Source of the DNA: Cytophagales bacterium
Lineage (GTDB): Bacteria; Bacteroidota; Bacteroidia; Cytophagales; Cyclobacteriaceae
Assembly (NCBI GenBank): GCA_013298505.1
Contig: JAAFHY010000001.1
Location: forward strand, 186,001-250,000
Direction: 5' to 3'
Length of the DNA stretch: 64,000 nt
This document shows positions 26,253 to 34,345 of the stretch, piece after piece (within the stretch, counting starts at the first letter, position 1; every line of letters starts with the position of its first letter). The translations under genes and the position numbers were made by a program. The notes under the pieces were generated by a model that was not told the origin of the DNA, made no database searches, and saw nothing but the letters and a program-made list of their open reading frames with translations.

Positions 26253-27578
26253 ATGCAAAACAATCAAAAAGTAAACATCGCTGCATTTTTAAAGAATCTG
26301 AGCATCTCAGAACTTAACGAGATGCAGGCAGCGGTTATCGAAAAGGCAACCTCAGCAAATAATCTTATGTTGCTCGCCCCAACGGGGTCAGGCAAAACCC
26401 TTGCTTTTTTGCTGCCATTGATTGCAAAGTTAAAACCAAACGGGGGGGGTGTACAGGCACTGATTATTGCGCCATCGCGCGAGTTGTCACTTCAAATTGA
26501 AGATGTGTTTCGTGCAATGAAGACTTTCTACAAGGTGAGCTGCTGCTACGGTGGACACTCTGTAAAGATCGAGCAAAATAGTTTGAGCGAAGCGCCCGCG
26601 GTGGTGATTGGCACACCGGGTAGGTTAGCGGATCATTTCATGCGTAAGTCATTTGATCCGCGTACCATTCAATTTGTTGTGTTGGATGAGTTCGATAAAT
26701 CGCTCCAAATGGGTTTTCATAAGGAGTTGATCGCCATTTTCAATACGCTAAGTGGAAAGCAACAACACTTGCTCACTTCGGCTACTCAATTAGATGTGTG
26801 GCCAGAATTTTTACCATTTACAAAACCAGATACACTCAACTATTTAAAAGACGGAGTAGAATCAAAATTGAAATTGAAACTAGTTCGTACCAATTCAACA
26901 GATAAAGTAGAAACACTCATGCGACTAGTAGCAGGGTTCAATCAAGAAGTGTGTTTGGTGTTTTGTAATCACCGTGACGCAGTTGAACGAATCAGTTCGT
27001 TACTCACGCAAAGTAAATTTGAACACGGCATTTTGCACGGTGCCATGGAGCAAATTGATAGAGAAAAAAATTTGATCAAGTTTCGTGGAGGCGCACATAA
27101 CACATTAATCGCTACTGATCTTGCTTCGCGAGGGTTGGACATTCCTGAAATCAGGCACGTAGTGCATTATCAACTACCGCCTCAGCAAGAAGCATTTACG
27201 CATCGAAATGGCCGCACAGCGCGTATGCATGCCGAGGGTCAAGCTTATTTGGTCTCCGCTCTTGATGAAGCCTTGCCCGACTACATTGATAAGTCTATAG
27301 AAGAAATTAAAGTGAGTGCTAAATTAAAGTTACCCACCCCTCCACTTTTCGCTTGCCTCTACATCAGCGCAGGCAAAAAAGATAAAATCAGCAAGGGCGA
27401 TATTGTTGGATTATTGACCAAGAAGGGGGGCCTGAAAAGTGATGACATTGGCTTGATCACATCGCTTGATTTTTCATCTTATGTTTCTGTGAAGCGTACG
27501 TTGGTAGATAACCTACTGGCAGCAATAAAAAACGAGAAACTAAAAAAAGTAAAAGTGAAGATTGAGGTGGCGAATTAA
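26253..27578 (+). CDS. DEAD-box RNA helicase, DbpA-like
   Basis: 441 residues. Motif I is APTGSGKT, motif Ia is PSRELSLQ, motif II is DEFD (a DEAD variant), motif III is TSATQ, and motif VI is HRNGRTAR in place of HRIGRTGR. The C-terminal 70-80 residues resemble the DbpA RNA-binding domain, which targets 23S rRNA, so a role in large-subunit assembly is likely. TACCTTTG, a -7-like box, lies 5 bp upstream of the ATG, which would make the message almost leaderless. A G8 homopolymer at 26442-26449 lies within the coding sequence. Confidence 0.87.
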   Translation: MQNNQKVNIAAFLKNLSISELNEMQAAVIEKATSANNLMLLAPTGSGKTLAFLLPLIAKLKPNGGGVQALIIAPSRELSLQIEDVFRAMKTFYKVSCCYGGHSVKIEQNSLSEAPAVVIGTPGRLADHFMRKSFDPRTIQFVVLDEFDKSLQMGFHKELIAIFNTLSGKQQHLLTSATQLDVWPEFLPFTKPDTLNYLKDGVESKLKLKLVRTNSTDKVETLMRLVAGFNQEVCLVFCNHRDAVERISSLLTQSKFEHGILHGAMEQIDREKNLIKFRGGAHNTLIATDLASRGLDIPEIRHVVHYQLPPQQEAFTHRNGRTARMHAEGQAYLVSALDEALPDYIDKSIEEIKVSAKLKLPTPPLFACLYISAGKKDKISKGDIVGLLTKKGGLKSDDIGLITSLDFSSYVSVKRTLVDNLLAAIKNEKLKKVKVKIEVAN

Positions 27579-27588
27579 AAACAGATAG

Positions 27589-27720
27589 CTATTTCAATCG
27601 CATCTTTGCCACCTTGTGGTCTACAATTACTTTGTCGTGCTCAAAATCTAGTTTGATCCTCCAATTCTGAATGGTGGCTGCACCGATGATTACCTCTTCG
27701 CACAAGTCTGGTTTTACAGA
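27589..27720 (-). pseudogene. C-terminal relic of a retropepsin-like aspartic protease
   Basis: On the minus strand, 43 codons end in TAG at 27589 and read ...CEEVIIGAATIQNWRIKL, then DFEHDKVIVDHKVAKMRLK. This matches the last segment (IIGxxxxxxWxIKLDFxxDxVxxD) of retroviral-type aspartic proteases common in this phylum. An in-frame stop lies directly upstream of the surviving part; the catalytic DTG region and any plausible start are missing. It sits in a 200-bp gap between the helicase and UbiA genes. This is a decayed gene; the family call is from the motif alone. Confidence 0.6.
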
Positions 27721-27780
27721 CTACAAATTTAATCTAGAAAAACAACGATTTTCCACACACCATAAAGACAAACCCTAATT

Positions 27781-28674
27781 TTAAAAATACTGTCCGATGT
27801 GTGAAGTAGCAAGCCACATGTAAATGAAAAAAGCATTTAGGCACAGCGATGAAATAAAATTCAATCGCATGGTAGAAGAAAAATCAGCCTTCGCTGCATC
27901 GTTCCATACCCGATAAAACCAACCCATAAAATAAAAAACCACAGGAGTCATCGCCACCAAAAAAGCATATCCCATGGCAATGGTGTGGTAGCGCCAGAAA
28001 TACAATAGAAAACAGCCCGTTGCCATTGCAAATAAAATCTGTACAAAAATAAAAGTGCCCCGAATGCCTAGCATCATGCTTATGGTTTTGTCTCTGTGTT
28101 TTGCGTCTTCTTCATGTTGGTATACTTGCGTCATCGGGTAGTTGCCCCATAACATTACGCTCGTTAAAAAAGCCGGAACTAGCACTTTGGCTTGAAGCAT
28201 ATCTCCCAGCGCAAATCCATTGATACCTGCATAGCACATCAAAAAAGTAAAACATCCTTGGAATAGGCCGATCACCGTCCAGCCTAGTATCGGATATTTT
28301 TTTAGCCGAACGACTGGATGGCTATATGCTTTCGATACTATACCATAAATAAAAAGCATAACAGCAAAAAGCAAGTTGATTTTAATAAAGCCAACTACAA
28401 CCGCCAACAAATCAAACAACAGCGATGTATAGTACAACCCTTTGTTTACGGGTGGTGGGTTCTTTAACCCTCCAATACTTTTTTCATCCTTATCAAAATA
28501 ACTATTGTATGCATTGCTGGCAGGATACAATAGTAGGTGTATAATTAGAAAAGACCACAGTAACCGGCTCTCACCAAAATTTGGAGAAATGGCTAAGGCA
28601 AATAAATACACGGGCAGTAAAAAGAATGAAAACGGAATGCGCAGGTGTAATAAAACAGAAATGACTTGCTTCAT
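27781..28674 (-). CDS. UbiA-family prenyltransferase
   Basis: 297 residues with about eight hydrophobic helices. The first Asp-rich motif is NAYNSYFDKDEKS (about residues 55-67), and a second HEEDAKHRDKTIS lies in the cytosolic loop around residue 190; these are the Mg-diphosphate-binding motifs of UbiA intramembrane prenyltransferases. The acceptor is unknown. It diverges from the type III polyketide synthase gene across only 80 bp, so the PKS product is a candidate acceptor (inference). It lacks sequence features that would point to ubiquinone or menaquinone synthesis specifically. Confidence 0.87.
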   Translation of the reverse strand: MKQVISVLLHLRIPFSFFLLPVYLFALAISPNFGESRLLWSFLIIHLLLYPASNAYNSYFDKDEKSIGGLKNPPPVNKGLYYTSLLFDLLAVVVGFIKINLLFAVMLFIYGIVSKAYSHPVVRLKKYPILGWTVIGLFQGCFTFLMCYAGINGFALGDMLQAKVLVPAFLTSVMLWGNYPMTQVYQHEEDAKHRDKTISMMLGIRGTFIFVQILFAMATGCFLLYFWRYHTIAMGYAFLVAMTPVVFYFMGWFYRVWNDAAKADFSSTMRLNFISSLCLNAFFIYMWLATSHIGQYF

Positions 28675-28754
28675 ACTAATACAATGATTGCTTGAAGATA
28701 ACTATTTACCAAGTAGCTCTATCATTATGCAATAGATTTTGTTATAATTGAATA

Positions 28755-29855
28755 ATGAGCTACATCACATCTATTGGCACGGCCAACCCCGAAAATAAAA
28801 TCCCACAAAACGCCATCGCCAACTTTATGGTGAAGGCCATGAGCCTTGGCACGGATGACGAACGTAAACTGAGAGCCTTGCATCGAATGAGCGGAATAGA
28901 AACACGCCACTCGGTGCTGAGCGACTATGGAAGAACAACAGATTTTGAATTTTATTCTAACTATGTCGATTCGTTTCCGGCTACGAAACAACGAATGGCA
29001 CTTTTTCAAAAGCACGCTATTCACATCAGTATTTCTGCGGCCGAAAAATGCCTTGCTAAACTTTCAGAACTAAAGCGTTCAGAAATTTCGCACTTAATTG
29101 TTGTGAGCTGCACAGGAATGTACGCCCCGGGTTTAGACATTGATTTGGTAAAAGCACTCGGCCTAAAATCTACAGTAGAGAGAACATGCATTAACTTTAT
29201 GGGATGCTATGCCGCCTTCAATGCGATTAAGTTAGCTCATTCTTTTTGCGCTCAATCAGATGCAAAAGTGCTGGTAGTATGCACCGAACTTTGCAGTATT
29301 CATTTTCAACGCGAAGTAACCGAAGACAATTTACTTGCCAACTCTCTTTTTGCTGATGGCTCAGCTGCTCTTTTAATAGAAGCCCACCCCCGAAAGGGAA
29401 TAAATTTGAAACCCGTTAGTTTTTATTGTGAGATTGCCACCGAAGGAGCGCACGATATGGCTTGGTCGATCGGAGATGTGGGTTTTGAAATGCGCCTGTC
29501 ATCGTATGTGCCCGAAGTAATTAAAAGTGGCATTAAAAAATTAACCACTTCGCTGTTGGCAAAAATATCCAACCACTTATCAGATATATCTTATTTTGCT
29601 ATCCACCCAGGCGGAAAAAAAATTTTGGAGGCAATTGAGTCAGAACTTTCGTTAACAAAAATTCAAAATCAAAGTGCGTACGAAGTATTAAAGAAGTACG
29701 GCAATATGTCATCACCAACCGTCATTTTTGTGTTGAACGAAGTGATGAAAAATTTAAGCGATGCCGATACAGGAAAAAAAATATTGAGTTTTGCATTTGG
29801 CCCTGGCCTTACGTTGGAAAGCATGGTGCTAGAAATTGAAAACCAAAAAGTATAA
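28755..29855 (+). CDS. Type III polyketide synthase
   Basis: 366 residues of the chalcone/stilbene synthase superfamily. The Cys-His-Asn triad is visible: Cys in NFMGCYAAFNA, His in AIHPGGKKIL and Asn in YGNMSSPT. The C-terminal AFGPGLTLE matches the family GFGPG loop. Such enzymes extend an acyl-CoA or acyl-ACP starter with malonyl units and cyclise it to resorcinols, pyrones or related rings. The following methyltransferase starts at the very next base after the stop, and the UbiA gene diverges, so the three probably act together. The starter and product cannot be read from sequence. Confidence 0.92.
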   Translation: MSYITSIGTANPENKIPQNAIANFMVKAMSLGTDDERKLRALHRMSGIETRHSVLSDYGRTTDFEFYSNYVDSFPATKQRMALFQKHAIHISISAAEKCLAKLSELKRSEISHLIVVSCTGMYAPGLDIDLVKALGLKSTVERTCINFMGCYAAFNAIKLAHSFCAQSDAKVLVVCTELCSIHFQREVTEDNLLANSLFADGSAALLIEAHPRKGINLKPVSFYCEIATEGAHDMAWSIGDVGFEMRLSSYVPEVIKSGIKKLTTSLLAKISNHLSDISYFAIHPGGKKILEAIESELSLTKIQNQSAYEVLKKYGNMSSPTVIFVLNEVMKNLSDADTGKKILSFAFGPGLTLESMVLEIENQKV

Positions 29856-30560
29856 ATGATCTCTTTCAGAAATCGTTCTACGGGCATCGAGATTATGGAC
29901 GACCTCGACTGCAAAGGGGAAGTGGTAGATCAAACCTTGCGCGAATTGGATTTTATTAATCAGTGGCTTGGAGGCAATGCCGTTACCTTAAATGGGTTGC
30001 AGCTACTTTGGAAGTCAAGAAGTAAGTCAAGCACGATTACCATTGCCGACTTAGGATGTGGCAGCGGTGAAATGGTAAAATTGATTGCTCAACTTGCTCG
30101 TAAGAGTAAGCGAAGCGTTTCCCTTACGGGGATAGATGCGAATACGAATATAATTGAGTATGCAAAGAAGAATCAAGTTAACGATTCTATTAAGTTTCTA
30201 TCGGTTAACATTTTCTCCGATTCATTTAAAGTAAGAAAGTTTGACATCCTTGTGTGCACACTTTTCCTACATCACTTTAGCGATGAAGAATTAGTAGTTC
30301 TTTTTAGATCATTTAAACAACAAGCAAGTATAGGTATTGTAGTAAACGATATTCATAGGCACCCGTTTGCTTACTATTCCATTAAATGGTTAACGCAGCT
30401 TTTTTCAAACTCGGCCATGGTAAAATTTGATGCACCGCTGTCTGTACGAAGAGCTTTTACTAACTCAGAGTTGAAGAGTATTTTGTCAAAAGCGGAGATT
30501 AATAACTACCAACTAAAATGGAAATGGGCCTTTCGCTGGCAGTTGATAATCTATACTTAA
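29856..30560 (+). CDS. SAM methyltransferase of the polyketide locus
   Basis: 234 residues. SAM motif I is IADLGCGSGEM (about residue 65), a further motif is LTGIDAN, and VCTLFLHHFSDEE follows. The N-terminus carries EIMDDLDC, which I associate with methyltransferases next to type III PKS genes in Bacteroidota. The ATG directly abuts the PKS stop codon, so the two are co-translated. The likely role is O- or C-methylation of the polyketide ring (inference). The C-terminus is helical and basic, and no membrane segment is certain. Confidence 0.85.
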   Translation: MISFRNRSTGIEIMDDLDCKGEVVDQTLRELDFINQWLGGNAVTLNGLQLLWKSRSKSSTITIADLGCGSGEMVKLIAQLARKSKRSVSLTGIDANTNIIEYAKKNQVNDSIKFLSVNIFSDSFKVRKFDILVCTLFLHHFSDEELVVLFRSFKQQASIGIVVNDIHRHPFAYYSIKWLTQLFSNSAMVKFDAPLSVRRAFTNSELKSILSKAEINNYQLKWKWAFRWQLIIYT

Positions 30561-30564
30561 AAAT

Positions 30565-30608
30565 TTAGCTGTAACCACGCAAAAAAATTATTGCCTGATT
30601 ACAGCTAA
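30565..30608. terminator. Inverted repeat between convergent genes
   Basis: A perfect 10-bp inverted repeat, TTAGCTGTAA/TTACAGCTAA, with a 24-base loop that contains a nested GCAA/TTGC pairing and A7. It starts 4 bp after the methyltransferase stop and lies before the 3' end of the convergent gene at 30640. It is probably a bidirectional transcription end; it lacks a U-run. Confidence 0.45.
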
Positions 30609-30639
30609 TCAAAGGGAGCAGTTTATTTCTAAAACCCTT

Positions 30640-31038
30640 TCACTTAACAGCCATCGCATCATTCGCCACGGTCAATTTTAAAATAGTTCCTTTCTTTTTG
30701 GCGCTAAGCATGGCACTTAATATAAGTTGATAAGTGCCAACTGCGGCATCTGGAGCGATGGATAGCGTGGCTACGCTCGTTTCAAAATTTCCCTCTTTCG
30801 GTTCGTACACTAGCGTCACTCCTTGAGGTAGTGTACTTTGCAGTCCTAGAATGGCTTTTTCTTTTGAGTAGTACTTGGATCGGGCAATTGATACCGTTAC
30901 TTGTTTACTCTCTCCGGGCTTTAGTACCAAAGCAGTTTCAGAAAGATCAATCGTAAATTCTGTGCGAGGTAATTCTTTTGTTTGTGCTATTACTAGCGAT
31001 GCTACAAATAAAAGCGAAAGTGTAATAATTGTTTTCAT
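30640..31038 (-). CDS. Small exported beta-sandwich-like protein
   Basis: 132 residues with a Sec signal peptide ending near LVIAQ. The mature part has alternating hydrophobic strands and phrases such as LVLKPGESKQVTVSI and AAVGTYQLILSAM, which resemble Ig-like/NEW3-type domains that bind or decorate surfaces. There is no enzyme motif and no lipobox. It is convergent with the polyketide operon and 190 bp downstream of the LytTR gene on the same strand. The function is unknown. Confidence 0.65.
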   Translation of the reverse strand: MKTIITLSLLFVASLVIAQTKELPRTEFTIDLSETALVLKPGESKQVTVSIARSKYYSKEKAILGLQSTLPQGVTLVYEPKEGNFETSVATLSIAPDAAVGTYQLILSAMLSAKKKGTILKLTVANDAMAVK

Positions 31039-31229
31039 AAAAGGTTTGTTTTAATTTTTTATGAAGAACGTATTTTTCTTAGCTCTTAGCTGCCGATTTG
31101 TGCTCAATGTGGTGAAGCGAGCCGATTTTGATGGCAAAGAAGAGAGGGTGGGGTGAATTGAAAGAACTTGTGGCGAGCGGAAAACTTAAACACGCTGGCA
31201 GTGGCGACCAAGCCCTACTGCCAAAGTCC

Positions 31230-32192
31230 TTAACTCAACTCCATCATGTTTCTTAGTTGACTAATTTTCTCCATCACCTCTTTTCCTTTTGGGCGCGAAA
31301 CAGGTATTGAAAGATCGGATCCATAGATCTTCAATTTGTAACCGTTTGTATTACCGCTGATCGCAGAGATGGCATTTACATTGACAATGTACGAACGATG
31401 GCAGCGCAGCATGAAAGAATTGTTCAACTGCGATTCCAGATTTTTTAAATTCATGCGCAATAGTTTCTTGTGAAGTACTTCGCCCTCTTTCCAAATCACA
31501 GTAGAGTAATTGTCATCGGCTTCAACAAACAACAAATCGGGCAAGCTGAAGGTCAGGCTTTCGCTCGTGTCCGAATAAAGTGTAATCGTGTTGGTAGTCT
31601 TAATAGATTCCTTCGATTCTCTTTTCAGGGTTTGTATCTTCTGCAACTCTTGGTTGGTTTTAATGGCTTCGCGCAAATTTTGTTGTAGCATTTGCGCTTT
31701 TAAAAATAAGGTAGTGAGCGCAATAGGAATGATCCCCTTAATAGCTACCTGTGCCATGGTGTGATTAGCTACCACCATCCAACTCATATCAAACGGACAG
31801 AAAAAAACTTTTTCTAAAATGGTGGCGATTGCCCAAATGAGAGCGAGATGTAAAACATTTAATACAATGTATTTCTTTATTGACCATACCGTGGCATCCA
31901 TCCAAGCTGGGAAAATACGAGGAAGGAGTATGATATTAAAAACCAACGCCCCGAAAGTAATCAGGCCATGAAGCCACTCTAAGTCATTGGCAAAAGCAAA
32001 TTCAGATTCTGTTTTAAATAGATAAAGGAAAGCTGTAACAAATGCACTCAGTACAGTAATGAGTAAAAAATTTTTACGATCGTCATTCAAATAAAAGGGA
32101 AATGGTGAGCTAAGCCAATCTGAAAGCCGCTGTACCAATGAACCTCCCAAAGAAGAGGTTTCAGATGAATTGATTGCTTGCGTTTGCTCCAT
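31230..32192 (-). CDS. Membrane-anchored LytTR-domain regulator
   Basis: 320 residues. After a short cytosolic N-terminus there are four hydrophobic segments (e.g. LLITVLSAFVTAFLYLF), a coiled linker (NLREAIKTNQELQKIQ), then a LytTR DNA-binding domain (about residues 215-310) with LLFVEADDNYSTV and FMLRCHRSYIVN. There is no receiver or kinase domain. It appears to couple a membrane sensor directly to DNA binding. ATG 32192 (MEQTQAINSS) was preferred to a TTG at 32228. A 401-bp gap separates it from the divergent TPR lipoprotein, which may be its target. Confidence 0.85.
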   Translation of the reverse strand: MEQTQAINSSETSSLGGSLVQRLSDWLSSPFPFYLNDDRKNFLLITVLSAFVTAFLYLFKTESEFAFANDLEWLHGLITFGALVFNIILLPRIFPAWMDATVWSIKKYIVLNVLHLALIWAIATILEKVFFCPFDMSWMVVANHTMAQVAIKGIIPIALTTLFLKAQMLQQNLREAIKTNQELQKIQTLKRESKESIKTTNTITLYSDTSESLTFSLPDLLFVEADDNYSTVIWKEGEVLHKKLLRMNLKNLESQLNNSFMLRCHRSYIVNVNAISAISGNTNGYKLKIYGSDLSIPVSRPKGKEVMEKISQLRNMMELS

Positions 32193-32593
32193 ACACCACA
32201 AACTTAAAAAGCAGAGTTTGGGTTGCAAAAAAATGACGAAAGGAGTGGTGAACGGACGTATTTTGGGGTGAAGTGAGCAATGGTAATTTCTTCTTTACTA
32301 AGGAGCAGTCACTGGTTTCCCAATTCGTATCGGTACTCGGAAAACTTTGTCTTGACGAGCGGCAAGTAGTAAGACGAAATAACATAATGCTAGTTGCTGC
32401 CACGTAAGCGGCCAATTCATTTATTGTGCAGTTTGGTTAGTCGTGCGACTGACTTTGTTAGTCTTTAATTACTACCACCATTCTTATTCTCTGGTTTTTG
32501 TTGAGCGCAGCATGCTCAAACCTCGAGTTGTTGTACCCAATTTATAATTACTACCTTCGAATAGCAGAACCCATCCACCTAAACCATCTTGCT
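32193..32593. other. 401-bp divergent control region
   Basis: This is the only gap longer than 300 bp in the window, between the LytTR regulator and the TPR lipoprotein. No convincing coding sequence is visible on either strand. It contains a small dyad AGTCG-TG-CGACT at 32439-32450 and a repeated TTAGTC at about 32437 and 32459. A promoter-like element sits near its right end. The length and the divergent layout suggest a regulated region, possibly bound by the LytTR protein; this is inference. Confidence 0.4.
32528..32559 (+). promoter_or_regulatory. Putative Bacteroidota promoter of the TPR lipoprotein
   Basis: TTG at 32531-32533, an 18-bp spacer, and TACCTTCG at 32552-32559, one base off the TAnnTTTG -7 box. 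The ATG follows 34 bp later. The spacing fits the -33/-7 arrangement of this phylum. Confidence 0.4.
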
Positions 32594-34324
32594 ATGAAAA
32601 GCGCACTGATTTTCATTTCATTACTGCTGTTGTTTACAACCTGTGCCGACAAGAAACCAACTTTTGAAGCTCCCGTTCTGAAAAATATTGGCGACTTTCA
32701 GGTGAAAGTCACCACGCCATCGGAGTATGCCCAACTGTTCTTTAATCAGGGTGTCATCATGGCCAATGGATTTAATCATGCAGAAGCAGAGCGATCGTTT
32801 CGCGAGTCCATCCGTCAGGACTCCACCTTTGCCATGGGGTTTTGGGGGATCGCCTATGTGCTGGGCCCCAACTACAATTCGGGTGGCCAAAATATGGGAG
32901 CCGTTAACGACATTAAGCTGGCGGTGCAGAAAGCGGTGAGGTACAGTCGAAACGCTTCCACATGGGAACAAGCCGTCATCAAAGCCATTGAAGTGAAGTT
33001 CCCTACTGATTCTGTTACCACAGACAGCGAAGGCTATTCTGCTTCGTTGAAAATGGCCTACGCGCAATTTCCCGAAAATGATTTTGTGGCCACGCTGTAC
33101 GCGGAGTCCATCATGAATTTACATTCATGGAATTTTTTTGAACGAAAGGGGCGCACACCTCAACCATGGACACCCGAGCTACTGCAAGTGATTGAACGCG
33201 CGATGACGATTAATCCCAAAAATCCATTGGCTAACCATCTTTATCTACACGCCACCGAGGCCGGTTCTGATTTTGATAAAGCGCTTGTCAGTGCCGAGCG
33301 ATTAAAAACATTAGTGCCATCTGCGGGGCATCTGGTGCACATGCCCTCGCATATTTACATCAACACCGGAGATTATCATGAAGGCACAATCGCCAATGAA
33401 AAAGCCGTGGTAGCCGACAGCATCTATATTGCCGAGTGCAAATCGCAGGGCGTGTATCCGCAACTTTACTACACCCATAACTATCATTTTATGGCCGCCA
33501 CTGCCACGTTTGAAGGCCGGGGTGCCAAAGCCATTGAAGCCGCGTACAAGATGGTGAGTATTTTAGATAAAAAATATTTCCGTGAGCCCGGTTATGAAAC
33601 CGTTTTGCATTACACCACCATCCCGCTGCATGTGCTGGTGAAATTCGAACAGTGGGAAAAGATATTGGTAGCTACTAAACCAGATGAAGACTTGGTTTAC
33701 CCAAAAGCCATTTGGCATTATGCACGTGGAATGGCATTTGCGAATTTGAGTAAGTTAAATGAAGCGCAAACGGAATTGGATTCGCTGAATAAATTGAGCG
33801 ACTCTGAAGGGGTGAAGAAAATCATCATTTGGTCCATTAATCCGGCCGAGCAAGTTTGTCAAATAGCATCGAACGTGTTGAGCGCTGAGTTGATGGCCAA
33901 AAAAGGTGATTACAAAACAGCAGCGGAACTTCTCACGCAAGCTATTGCACTGGAAGACAATTTGAATTACAACGAACCACCCGATTGGTTTTTCTCCGTG
34001 CGGCACCTGCTGGGTAACGTATTGATGAGTGGAGGTGACTATGCTGGGGCTGAAAAAATTTATCGTGAAGATTTGATCACGTGGCCAAAAAATGGTTTTG
34101 CGCTGACGGGGCTTTATGAAAGCCTGAAAGCACAAAACAAACTAACCGAAGCGGACGAAGTGAAAAAGCAATTAGACATAGCTTGGAAGTATGCCGACTC
34201 AGAATTGAAATACTCGCGCGTGGACGAAAGTAAAAGAAAAAACTTGGCGCTTAAAATTGACGAGAATTCTCCCAATGAAGTGATTTACCTGGCAAGTGCT
34301 TTATGCATGGCGAAGGGAACATAA
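32594..34324 (+). CDS. TPR-repeat lipoprotein
   Basis: 576 residues. The signal peptide ends at the lipobox LLLFTTC. TPR-like helices follow (e.g. AEAERSFRESIRQDSTFAMG and PLANHLYLHATEA), together with the conserved HMPSHIYINTGDY block found in a widespread Bacteroidota TPR family of unknown function. I chose ATG 32594 because it begins a clean lipoprotein signal; an earlier in-frame ATG at 32498 would put 32 charged residues in front of it. It is divergent from the LytTR gene and convergent with fabF. Confidence 0.8.
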   Translation: MKSALIFISLLLLFTTCADKKPTFEAPVLKNIGDFQVKVTTPSEYAQLFFNQGVIMANGFNHAEAERSFRESIRQDSTFAMGFWGIAYVLGPNYNSGGQNMGAVNDIKLAVQKAVRYSRNASTWEQAVIKAIEVKFPTDSVTTDSEGYSASLKMAYAQFPENDFVATLYAESIMNLHSWNFFERKGRTPQPWTPELLQVIERAMTINPKNPLANHLYLHATEAGSDFDKALVSAERLKTLVPSAGHLVHMPSHIYINTGDYHEGTIANEKAVVADSIYIAECKSQGVYPQLYYTHNYHFMAATATFEGRGAKAIEAAYKMVSILDKKYFREPGYETVLHYTTIPLHVLVKFEQWEKILVATKPDEDLVYPKAIWHYARGMAFANLSKLNEAQTELDSLNKLSDSEGVKKIIIWSINPAEQVCQIASNVLSAELMAKKGDYKTAAELLTQAIALEDNLNYNEPPDWFFSVRHLLGNVLMSGGDYAGAEKIYREDLITWPKNGFALTGLYESLKAQNKLTEADEVKKQLDIAWKYADSELKYSRVDESKRKNLALKIDENSPNEVIYLASALCMAKGT

Positions 34325-34345
34325 TTCAGAACTCACGCCAATCAC

